A stretch of 18,835 nt of DNA from Polyangiaceae bacterium (GTDB lineage: Bacteria > Myxococcota_A > Polyangia > Polyangiales > Polyangiaceae), in the NCBI GenBank assembly GCA_025934595.1, contig JAICXU010000004.1, positions 1 through 18,835 on the forward strand, read 5' to 3'. Position numbers and translations under genes: made by a program. Shown piece by piece: positions 1 to 5,964 of this stretch. How positions within the stretch are numbered: position 1 is the stretch's first letter; every line of letters starts with the position of its first letter. The notes under the pieces were generated by a model. The model was not told the origin of the DNA, ran no database searches, and saw only the letters and a list, made by a program, of their open reading frames with translations.

Positions 1-581
1 ATTTTCGCTTGCGCGACCTTCTGCATGATCGCGGGCTTCGGCGCGACCATGACGGTCATCGTGCGACCTTCCATCATCGGACGCGATTCGACGTTCGCGA
101 TGTCTTCGGTTTGCGAGACGACCCACGTGAGCTGCTCTTGCGCCTTCTCCGGGTGCGTGATTTCGCGGCCGCGGAAGCGCACGGTGAACTTGACCTTGTG
201 GCCCGCCTCGACGAAGCGACGCGCGGCACGTGTCTTGAAATCGAGGTCGTGCTCGTCCGTTTTCGGACGCAGCTTGATCTCCTTGATTTCGACGACGGTC
301 TGCTTTCGCTTCGCCTCGCCCGCTTTCTTCTTCTCTTCGTACTTGTACTTTCCGAAGTCCAAGATCTTGCAGACCGGCGGATCGGCCTTGGGATTCACCT
401 CGACGAGGTCGAGCCCCTGCTCTTGCGCCATGCGCATGGCCTCGTGCGTTTGCAGCACGCCGAGCATGTCGCCGTTGGCGCCGATCACGCGAACTTCGGG
501 AACGCGGATGCGGTGGTTGACTCGAATTTGAAAACCGCGTTGCTGTTGGCGCGGATCGAAGCGGGGACGGCCCATTGCCAT
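1..581 (-). CDS. infC: Translation initiation factor IF-3 (3' part cut by the window edge)
   Basis: IF-3 binds the 30S subunit, blocks premature 50S joining and checks start-codon/initiator-tRNA pairing. The minus-strand translation starts MAMGRPRFDPRQQQ and carries family hallmarks: VNPKADPPVCKILDFGKYKYE in the N-domain (about residues 61-80), EIKLRPKTDEHD (about 101-112) and FRGREITHPEKAQE in the C-domain. ATG at 581 is preferred: an AGGAGG lies at 600-595, 13 bases upstream, and no start codon in frame lies closer to it. The usual factor ends just after the MVLAPK-like segment (MVAPK here), but this frame stays open for at least 11 more residues to position 1. That points to a C-terminal extension like that of Myxococcus xanthus Dsg, an IF-3 with a tail (family knowledge). 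The ribosomal genes that normally follow (rpmI, rplT) would lie outside the window. Confidence 0.95.
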   Translation of the reverse strand, partial: MAMGRPRFDPRQQQRGFQIRVNHRIRVPEVRVIGANGDMLGVLQTHEAMRMAQEQGLDLVEVNPKADPPVCKILDFGKYKYEEKKKAGEAKRKQTVVEIKEIKLRPKTDEHDLDFKTRAARRFVEAGHKVKFTVRFRGREITHPEKAQEQLTWVVSQTEDIANVESRPMMEGRTMTVMVAPKPAIMQKVAQAK

Positions 582-682
582 GTGCGAAAACTGACCTCCT
601 GAGATGAGTAGCGCGCAAACGAGACGCGCGTCCTCGGTTGTAGAATGCAGGTATTCGGTGCCTGCGTACGTGAAGGGGGCGA

Positions 683-712
683 ATCATGGCCAGCGGATGA
701 CCGTGCCGTCAA
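683..712 (-). promoter_or_regulatory. Candidate sigma-70-type promoter for infC
   Basis: On the minus strand TTGACG (712-707) is followed after 18 bases by CATGAT (688-683), a 5/6 and a 4/6 match to the -35 and -10 consensus. It lies in the 174-base gap between the OmpA-domain gene and infC, about 100 bases before the infC start. It would let infC be expressed apart from the upstream genes. Myxobacterial promoters match the consensus poorly, so this is a weak call. Confidence 0.3.
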
Positions 713-755
713 CCGGTGAAGGGCCATCCGAAGCGCTTTTTTGCGTCTTTTTTCG

Positions 756-1346
756 TCAAAATGGGGCGGTTTGGGCCTTATTGGCCGCCGTCCGCGTCTC
801 GGTGGGCGATGCGAGCTGGATCTCGACCCGGCGATCGCCCGGCCATTCTTGCGGGTCAGCGTGGGCTTCGTGCTTGCCGATCGAGTCGGTGACCACGCGC
901 GCCGGGTCGATGCCGTTCGCGACGAGATACTTCTTCACGCGGTCGGCGCGATCGCGTCCGAGCTTGATGTCGTAGTCCTCGGTGCCGCGCGGATCGGTGC
1001 GTCCGATGAGCATGATGTCCTTTCCGCGGAGCGGTCCCGTGCGCATGCAATCGACGAGGTTCTGCATCGACGGCTGCGACTGCGTGTCGGGCATCGCGGA
1101 GTCGAACGAGAAGAACGGATCGGGACCTTTGCAGACGGCGGCGACCGTGCTCGTCTCCCACATGGAGTAGAGCGTGCCCGTTTCGTTGCGAGCTTCGTAG
1201 TGCCCGAGATTCGGTGCACGCGGCGGGTTCACGGGTTTTTCGAGCCCAACCGCGGGGCTCTGCGGAATGGTTTGCGGCGTCGTGGTGGTGCAGGCTGCTA
1301 CGCCGAGACACATCGCGACGACGCTCGAGAAAATAAGAGGTTTCAT
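756..1346 (-). CDS. OmpA-family outer-membrane lipoprotein (Pal-like)
   Basis: A 196-residue lipoprotein. The N-terminus MKPLIFSSVVAMCLGVAAC is a lipoprotein signal with the lipid cysteine at residue 19, followed by a Thr/Pro-rich linker. Residues of about 80-190 form an OmpA C-terminal-like domain that binds peptidoglycan non-covalently. The core reads GRTDPRGTEDYDIKLGRDRA, with the Asp and Arg that contact diaminopimelate in the family, and it closes with GDRRVEIQL in place of the usual NRRVE. It probably tethers the outer membrane to the wall. A GAGG lies a few bases before the ATG. It is 59 bases downstream of the membrane-protein gene and is probably cotranscribed with it. It is Pal-like in build, but no tol genes are nearby, so it is not called pal. 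Confidence 0.88.
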   Translation of the reverse strand: MKPLIFSSVVAMCLGVAACTTTTPQTIPQSPAVGLEKPVNPPRAPNLGHYEARNETGTLYSMWETSTVAAVCKGPDPFFSFDSAMPDTQSQPSMQNLVDCMRTGPLRGKDIMLIGRTDPRGTEDYDIKLGRDRADRVKKYLVANGIDPARVVTDSIGKHEAHADPQEWPGDRRVEIQLASPTETRTAANKAQTAPF

Positions 1347-1405
1347 GGTGTCCTCACTTGTGCCCTTAGCGCGCCAACTTGCGCGCGTCCTGGGCAAGGA
1401 GGACA

Positions 1406-1906
1406 TCAAGCATGAAGGATGCCGCCGTCCTTCAGGGCTTTGCGCGCGATCGCGATGCGCTTCACGTTTTCGAGGTTGACCGCGATCAGCACTAGGCTCG
1501 CGATCGAGAGCCCTCCGCAAAAGAGGCCGCCCACCGAGCCGGTCAGTAACGCGAAGAGCGACGCGATCGCGGAGATCGGACATACGACGAGACCCGCGAT
1601 CCACGCCGTCATGCTTCCGCGCACGAGCCCACGGGCGACGATGAACCCGCCGACGCCGACCGCGAGATGCGCGAGCTCGAGAGAAATGGCGACGCCATTT
1701 TGATAGACGGCGAGCAGGAGACGCAGAGCGAAGAGGATCATGAACGCCGACGCCATGACCTGGACGAAGACCGCCGCCTTCAGCAACATCGGCGGAAGGG
1801 ATTGCACGAAGAGATCGGCTTGATCTTCGTGACCGAGATCGATCTTTTTTCCCGACGTCGACGCCGCGCCGCTCGCCGGCGGTGAGTAGGGATTGTGGTT
1901 CGACAT
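1406..1906 (-). CDS. Four-helix integral membrane protein, unknown function
   Basis: A 166-residue protein that I do not recognise. The N-terminal 35 residues are polar and begin MSNHNPYSPPAS; the NPYxPP opening recurs in small uncharacterised bacterial membrane proteins. Four hydrophobic segments follow, at about residues 41-66, 73-93, 98-120 and 124-145, then a basic tail (VKRIAIARKALKDGG), which suggests a cytoplasmic C-terminus. No catalytic motif is visible. A GAGGG lies about seven bases before the ATG. The gene begins 39 bases after the thrS stop and ends 59 bases before the OmpA-domain gene, all in the same direction, so read-through from thrS is likely. It has no evident link to translation. 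Confidence 0.75.
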   Translation of the reverse strand: MSNHNPYSPPASGAASTSGKKIDLGHEDQADLFVQSLPPMLLKAAVFVQVMASAFMILFALRLLLAVYQNGVAISLELAHLAVGVGGFIVARGLVRGSMTAWIAGLVVCPISAIASLFALLTGSVGGLFCGGLSIASLVLIAVNLENVKRIAIARKALKDGGILHA

Positions 1907-1945
1907 CGCGGATCCCTCGAAAAAAAAGCGGCGAACGGAGATTGG

Positions 1946-3979
1946 CTAGCTGGCTCGCGTCGTCTTCGCGGGGCGTGATTCGCCGATCAGTTTTTCGATG
2001 AACGCATCGAGCGGGATGGCGCCGAGCTCGCCCGCGTCGCGCGAGCGCACGCCGACCGATTGCGTTTCTTGTTCTTTTTTTCCGACCACGCAGATGTACG
2101 GAATGCGTTGCAACCGCGCGTTGCGAATTTTCGCGCCGAGCTTGTCGCTCGAGAGATCGCTGACGACGCGGAGGCCTTTCTCTTTCATCTTCGCCACGAC
2201 CTCGTTCGCGTACGGATTGAGATCTTCGTGGACGGTGACGACGCTCACTTGCTCCGGCGCGAGCCACGCGGGGAAGTTTCCGCCGCAGTGCTCGAGGTAC
2301 ACGCTGAAGAAGCGCTCGAGCGATCCGAGCACGGCGCGGTGGAGCATGACGGGACGATGCGCAGCGCCGTCCGACGCCGTGAACGAGAGATCGAAGCGCT
2401 CGGGCAGGTTCGGATCGTATTGGATGGTGCCGAGCTGCCAGCTGCGTTTCAGCGCGTCGAGGACGTGGAACTCGACCTTGGGTCCGTAGAACGCGCCTTC
2501 GCCTTCGGCGATCTCGAACTCCAAACCCGCCTTTTTCAAGCCATCTGCGAGCGCGTTCTCGGCGATGGTCCAGAACTCGTCCGAGCCGATGCGCTTGTCG
2601 GGACGCGTCGCGAGCTTGACGTCGAACTTCTCGAAGCCGAACGTCGTGTAGGCCTCACGCACCATGTCGATGAACGTCTCCATCTCGGAGGAGACCTGCT
2701 CGACCGCGCAGAAGATGTGCGCGTCGTCTTGGCAAAACGAGCGCACGCGCGCGAGACCGTGGACGACGCCACCGCGCTCGTAACGATGCAGGCGTCCGAA
2801 GTCCGCCATGCGCCACGGGAGCTCGCGATAGCTGCGACGACGCGATCCGAAGATCACGCAGTGGCTCGGACAGTTCATGGGCTTGAGGCCGAACGAATCC
2901 TGTCCGAGATCGTCGAGAACTTTTTTGACGGCGGTCGCGGCGTTGCCTTCGAGCTTGCCGGATTCGATTCCCGCCCTGACATCCTCGAACATGTCCTCGG
3001 TCCAGAGCCGGTACATGTTCTCGTTGTAATTGCCGAGGTGACCGCTCGTGCGAAAGAGCTTCGGATCGAACGCTTGCGGCGTGATCACCTCGTCGTAGCC
3101 GTAGCGCACGTAGAGATCGCGCACGTACGAGACCATTGCATTATACACGTATGCGCCGCGCGGCAGGAAAAACGGCATCGCCGGTGCGATCGGATCGAAG
3201 TGGAAGAGGTCGAGCTCTTTGCCGAGCTTGCGGTGATCACGCGCCTTCGCCTCCTCGACTTGTTTGAGATACGCGTCGAGCGCTTTCTGCGAGTTGAACG
3301 CGGTGCCGTAAATGCGCTGCAGCATCGGATTGCGCTCGTCGCCGCGCCAGTACGCGCCGGCCACGCTCGTCAATTTCACCGCGCCCAAAAATCCGGTCGA
3401 CGGCACGTGCGGGCCCGCGCAAAAATCCACCCACTCGCTCTCCGGCTTTCCGTGACGATAGAGCGTGAGCGTTTCTTCCATCGGGCGACGCTCGATGATG
3501 TCGACTTTGTACTTCTCGCCCATCTTCGTGAAGAGCTCGATCGCTTTGTCGCGCGCGATGACCTCGCGACGAAACGGCGTGTTCTCCGCCGTGATCTCTT
3601 TCATGAGATTTTCGATCTTCGCGAGATCCTCTTCCGAGAACGTGCCGCCGCCGGCTTTGTCGAAGTCGTAATAGAAGCCGTCTTCGATGGCGGGGCCGAT
3701 GGTGACTTGCGTGCCGGGAAAGAGGCGCTGCACGGCGTCGGCCATGACATGGGCGGTCGAGTGACGAATGACCTCGAGGCCGAGCTTCTCGTTCGCGCGC
3801 ACCGCTTTGATCGTCGCGCCTTCTTGCAAAAGAGAGACATCGATCGGCGTATGAAAATCCGTGAGCTTGCCGTCCACGGTGACGGCGACGACGTCTTTGT
3901 CGATCGGTCCTTTTTCCGAGAGGATTTCGCGCGCGGTTTTCAGATTTTGGCTCATGGCGTGAGGGCGCGACTCTAGCAT
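1946..3979 (-). CDS. thrS: Threonine--tRNA ligase
   Basis: Charges tRNA-Thr with threonine in the cytoplasm and edits Ser-tRNA-Thr. The 677 residues contain a shortened TGS domain (about 25-70) and the editing domain with HSTAH (His73, His77) and CAGPH (Cys187, His191). They also contain the class II core with zinc ligands Cys370 (PMNCPSH), His421 (QDDAHIF) and His547 (MLHRAVLG), and the C-terminal anticodon-binding domain from about residue 575. The motif 2 region reads HGLARVRSFCQDD. Two oddities: the first strands of TGS are missing, and about 34 extra residues sit between NMYRLWTEDM and GLKPMNCP. ATG 3979 is used; ATG 3955 (MSQNLKTA) is also possible, neither has a clear Shine-Dalgarno, and the frame is blocked upstream by a TGA with no start codon between. 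Confidence 0.97.
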   Translation of the reverse strand: MLESRPHAMSQNLKTAREILSEKGPIDKDVVAVTVDGKLTDFHTPIDVSLLQEGATIKAVRANEKLGLEVIRHSTAHVMADAVQRLFPGTQVTIGPAIEDGFYYDFDKAGGGTFSEEDLAKIENLMKEITAENTPFRREVIARDKAIELFTKMGEKYKVDIIERRPMEETLTLYRHGKPESEWVDFCAGPHVPSTGFLGAVKLTSVAGAYWRGDERNPMLQRIYGTAFNSQKALDAYLKQVEEAKARDHRKLGKELDLFHFDPIAPAMPFFLPRGAYVYNAMVSYVRDLYVRYGYDEVITPQAFDPKLFRTSGHLGNYNENMYRLWTEDMFEDVRAGIESGKLEGNAATAVKKVLDDLGQDSFGLKPMNCPSHCVIFGSRRRSYRELPWRMADFGRLHRYERGGVVHGLARVRSFCQDDAHIFCAVEQVSSEMETFIDMVREAYTTFGFEKFDVKLATRPDKRIGSDEFWTIAENALADGLKKAGLEFEIAEGEGAFYGPKVEFHVLDALKRSWQLGTIQYDPNLPERFDLSFTASDGAAHRPVMLHRAVLGSLERFFSVYLEHCGGNFPAWLAPEQVSVVTVHEDLNPYANEVVAKMKEKGLRVVSDLSSDKLGAKIRNARLQRIPYICVVGKKEQETQSVGVRSRDAGELGAIPLDAFIEKLIGESRPAKTTRAS

Positions 3980-4120
3980 TTCAGCAGCTCGCGGGCTCTC
4001 GGCGCGGATCTCGTCGGAACGCCGTTGACACGTTTCGTGCCGTGATCACATTCATGGCATCGAAAGGCGCGGCAACGAATCCCCTGTTTTTTACGGGTGA
4101 TCGTCGCTGTCAGCGCTCGC

Positions 4121-4140
4121 ACGTACGTCCACGCGTACGT
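4121..4140. promoter_or_regulatory. Inverted repeat ACGTACG-N6-CGTACGT upstream of hsp20
   Basis: Perfect 7-base arms (4121-4127 and 4134-4140) are separated by six bases, in the 232-base divergent region between thrS and hsp20 and about 70 bases before the hsp20 start. The shape suits a dimeric repressor operator. It is not CIRCE (TTAGCACTC-N9-GAGTGCTAA). The binding protein is unknown. Confidence 0.4.
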
Positions 4141-4181
4141 GGTCGCGCGCATGCCTTTCCTCGTGTCCCCACCCATCGACC

Positions 4182-4196
4182 GGTCCGATTCGGACC
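4182..4196 (+). promoter_or_regulatory. Perfect palindrome GGTCCGATTCGGACC abutting the hsp20 ribosome-binding site
   Basis: Seven-base arms sit around a single central T, ending one base before AGGAGG (4197-4202), which is the Shine-Dalgarno of the small heat-shock gene at 4212. As RNA it would fold as GGUCC/GGACC with a five-base loop stacked against the ribosome-binding site. Bacterial small heat-shock genes often have RNA thermometers in this place (ROSE and fourU classes), but this does not match those consensus sequences. A DNA operator is the other reading. Confidence 0.4.
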
Positions 4197-4211
4197 AGGA
4201 GGTCATTCGTC

Positions 4212-4664
4212 ATGCTCGCCCGTTTCAACGATTTCGACTCCACGTTTTCCGTTTTCGATTCGCTCTTCGAAGGGTTCGGCTACCGAGCCGCCCACGCGAA
4301 CGACGACTGGCGCCGCCTTCGCGTCGAAGAGACGAAAGACGCGCTGCTCGTCACGCTCGACGTTCCCGGAATGAACGAAAAAGATCTCGCGGTGGAGCTT
4401 CACGAGGGCATCCTCACGATTCGCGGTGAGCGAAAAACGGAGAGCCCGGCGGAAGAACGAATCGCGCGCGCGGCCGGCCTCAAGTTCGAGAAGAGCTTCT
4501 CGCTGCCGTACGAGGTCGATCCCGAGACGTCGTCCGCAGACGTGAAAGACGGCGTGCTCACGCTGACATTGCCGAAAATTCCCGCCGCGAAACCGAGAGC
4601 GATCGCCGTGAAATCGGCCGCCCCGCCCGCCGCGGCGGAGCCTCCCGCGATCACGTCGAAGTAA
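4212..4664 (+). CDS. Small heat-shock protein, Hsp20/alpha-crystallin family
   Basis: An ATP-independent cytoplasmic holdase of 150 residues, a normal family length. The alpha-crystallin domain spans about residues 36-132. It begins RVEETKDALLVTLDVPGM, continues GILTIRGERK, and ends with the diagnostic GVLTLTLPK, followed by a short Ala/Pro-rich tail. The tail segment RAIAV may serve as the I-x-I/V oligomer-locking motif. The N-terminal arm (FNDFDSTFSVFDSLFEGF) is Phe-rich, as expected for substrate binding. AGGAGG at 4197-4202, nine bases before the ATG, fixes the start. The gene is divergent from thrS and its last 14 bases overlap the 3' end of the converging response-regulator gene. Two inverted repeats in the leader suggest heat or repressor control. 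Confidence 0.95.
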   Translation: MLARFNDFDSTFSVFDSLFEGFGYRAAHANDDWRRLRVEETKDALLVTLDVPGMNEKDLAVELHEGILTIRGERKTESPAEERIARAAGLKFEKSFSLPYEVDPETSSADVKDGVLTLTLPKIPAAKPRAIAVKSAAPPAAAEPPAITSK

Positions 4665-5814
4665 CCCGCGCGGGCAGGTGTGCGAGGTCGATCGGGTTGC
4701 CGTCGGCCAGCGTCATCGCATGCTCGAGCGCCCACGCGACCTCGTGCGCGTTGCCCGGGAACGGATACTTCGAAATTGCCTCCCACGCGCGAGGCTCCAT
4801 CAGCGGGATCTCGCGCTCGCGAGGCGTCATCCGTGCGAGGAGCTCGACGACGAGCGGCAACAGATCGAGCGGCCGCTCTCGCAGCGGCGGCACGAAGAGG
4901 CTCATCGCGTTCAATCGAAAGTAGAGCGGCTCGAGGAACGAGTCGCCATGCGCCATCTTCGCGATGCTCTTTCGTGCGATCGCGACGATCCGCACGCCGT
5001 CAGGTTTCCATTCGCCGTTGCGGCGCGCCTGCGTTCCCGGTTCTTGAATCACGCGAAGCAGGCTCGACTGTGCGCTCACCGGCAGCGTGTCGATGCCGTC
5101 GAGGACCAACGTGCCTCCCATCGCACGACGAAACCAATCGTCGCGGCTCGTCGCGCGCGCGGGTTGGGAGAGCTCGCGAAGCTCGGTCTCGAGCATCAAG
5201 TCCGGCAGTGAGCTGCACGGCACGATCACGAAGGGCCCATTTTTCCGGTATCCGTGCTCGTGAAGAACGCGCGCGAGGCTCTTTTTTCCGGTGCCGCGCT
5301 CACCGGTGAGGAGCACCGAGACGTCGCCCTGCGAAAGCGTCTCGATCTGCTCGAGGAGCTTCTGCATCTGCGAGGACTCGGCCACGATCCGGGCGCCGGC
5401 GCGACGCGCGGTTTGTGTCGCGCGAATTTTTTCGAACGCGCGACGAAGCGTGAACCGCTCTGCGATCGGACGAATGATGCGGTCGACGAGCTCGTCGGGA
5501 TCGAACGGCTTCGTGACGTAGTCGACGGCGCCGTCCCGCAACGTTCCTACCGCGTCCGGAATTTTTCCGAACGACGTCATGATGATGACGGCAGTGCGTG
5601 GCGCCACGCACCGCACGCGTCGAAAGAGCGTGAGGCCGTCGAGCTTCGGCATGTGCACGTCGCAGATCGCGACGTCGAATTTTTTCGTGTCGACGAGCGT
5701 CGCGGCTTGCTCGCCATCGGAGGCCTCGGTCACGGTGTGTCCTGCGCGACCGAGGGCCTCGGCGACGGCCTGCCTCACGTTGTCGTCGTCTTCGGCGATG
5801 AGCACTTCGAGCAT
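4651..5814 (-). CDS. Response regulator with a degenerate sigma-54-activator AAA+ domain and no DNA-binding domain
   Basis: 387 residues from ATG 5814 (MLEVLIAEDD). The receiver (1-120) looks functional: Asp9/Asp10, phospho-acceptor Asp52 (ICDVHMPK), Thr80 and Lys102 (TKPFD). Residues 145-385 align with the NtrC-family AAA+ module, but key sites have changed. Walker A is present as GERGTGKK (171-178). Walker B reads GTLVLDG (234-240), with Gly where the catalytic Glu belongs. The GAFTGA loop that touches sigma-54 is absent (about 211-230 reads ELRELSQPARATSRDDWFRR). The first arginine finger of the family REDLYYR is lost (LEPLYFR). Sensor II GNVREL became GNAHEV. The protein stops where the Fis-type helix-turn-helix would start. 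The frame has no internal stop, so it is a maintained gene rather than a pseudogene. It probably acts through protein contacts. AAAGG, six bases before the ATG, is a weak Shine-Dalgarno. Confidence 0.9.
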   Translation of the reverse strand: MLEVLIAEDDDNVRQAVAEALGRAGHTVTEASDGEQAATLVDTKKFDVAICDVHMPKLDGLTLFRRVRCVAPRTAVIIMTSFGKIPDAVGTLRDGAVDYVTKPFDPDELVDRIIRPIAERFTLRRAFEKIRATQTARRAGARIVAESSQMQKLLEQIETLSQGDVSVLLTGERGTGKKSLARVLHEHGYRKNGPFVIVPCSSLPDLMLETELRELSQPARATSRDDWFRRAMGGTLVLDGIDTLPVSAQSSLLRVIQEPGTQARRNGEWKPDGVRIVAIARKSIAKMAHGDSFLEPLYFRLNAMSLFVPPLRERPLDLLPLVVELLARMTPREREIPLMEPRAWEAISKYPFPGNAHEVAWALEHAMTLADGNPIDLAHLPARVTST

Positions 5815-5818
5815 GGAT

Positions 5819-5870
5819 GGCCTTTGCTTCCTCCCGCCTCGGGAGGATGGATTCGTCCTCTGCAAAGGCC
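5819..5870 (-). promoter_or_regulatory. Nested inverted repeat in the leader of the degenerate regulator gene
   Basis: Outer arms GGCCTTTGC (5819-5827) and GCAAAGGCC (5862-5870) are a perfect 9-base match. Inside lies a second perfect hairpin, TCCTCCC (5829-5835), a five-base loop, GGGAGGA (5841-5847). On the minus-strand RNA the outer 3' arm carries the AAAGG six bases before the ATG and the inner arm carries GGGAGGA, so both Shine-Dalgarno-like stretches would be paired. It may be a translational switch, an attenuator or a double operator for the divergent pair. Confidence 0.55.
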
Positions 5871-5964
5871 CTGCCGTTGGCCTCGTCCTCGCATTCGACC
5901 TACTTTCATGAGGGTGACGCGCCTCGATGACCGAGAAGCGTTACCCATCCGAAACGAAGGGCTC

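Noticed and set aside
1907..1945. T-run (minus strand) after thrS as an intrinsic terminator
   Set aside because: Eight Ts are present but no stable stem precedes them; the next gene begins within 39 bases in the same direction.
1347..2267. Upstream extension of the OmpA-domain lipoprotein frame
   Set aside because: It runs over the membrane-protein and thrS genes in another frame; the lipoprotein signal at 1346 sets the true start.
2060..3976. A very long plus-strand open frame (about 640 codons) opposite thrS
   Set aside because: It is the antisense of an unmistakable ThrRS; its translation is Arg/Glu/Leu-rich with no domain, as expected for shadow frames in high-GC DNA.
4025..4054. TTGACA upstream of hsp20 as a -35 box
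   Set aside because: The hexamer is perfect but no acceptable -10 lies 16-18 bases on (best about 3/6), and it is some 160 bases before the gene.
4651..5814. Degenerate regulator as a frameshifted or truncated pseudogene
   Set aside because: The frame is uninterrupted, the receiver residues are all kept, and the helix-turn-helix does not reappear in another frame just downstream, where the converging hsp20 gene lies.
5254..5964. Upstream extension of the sensor kinase frame over the divergent regulator gene
   Set aside because: The added part is antisense to the degenerate regulator and has no signal or domain; ATG 5965 gives a proper N-terminal membrane segment.
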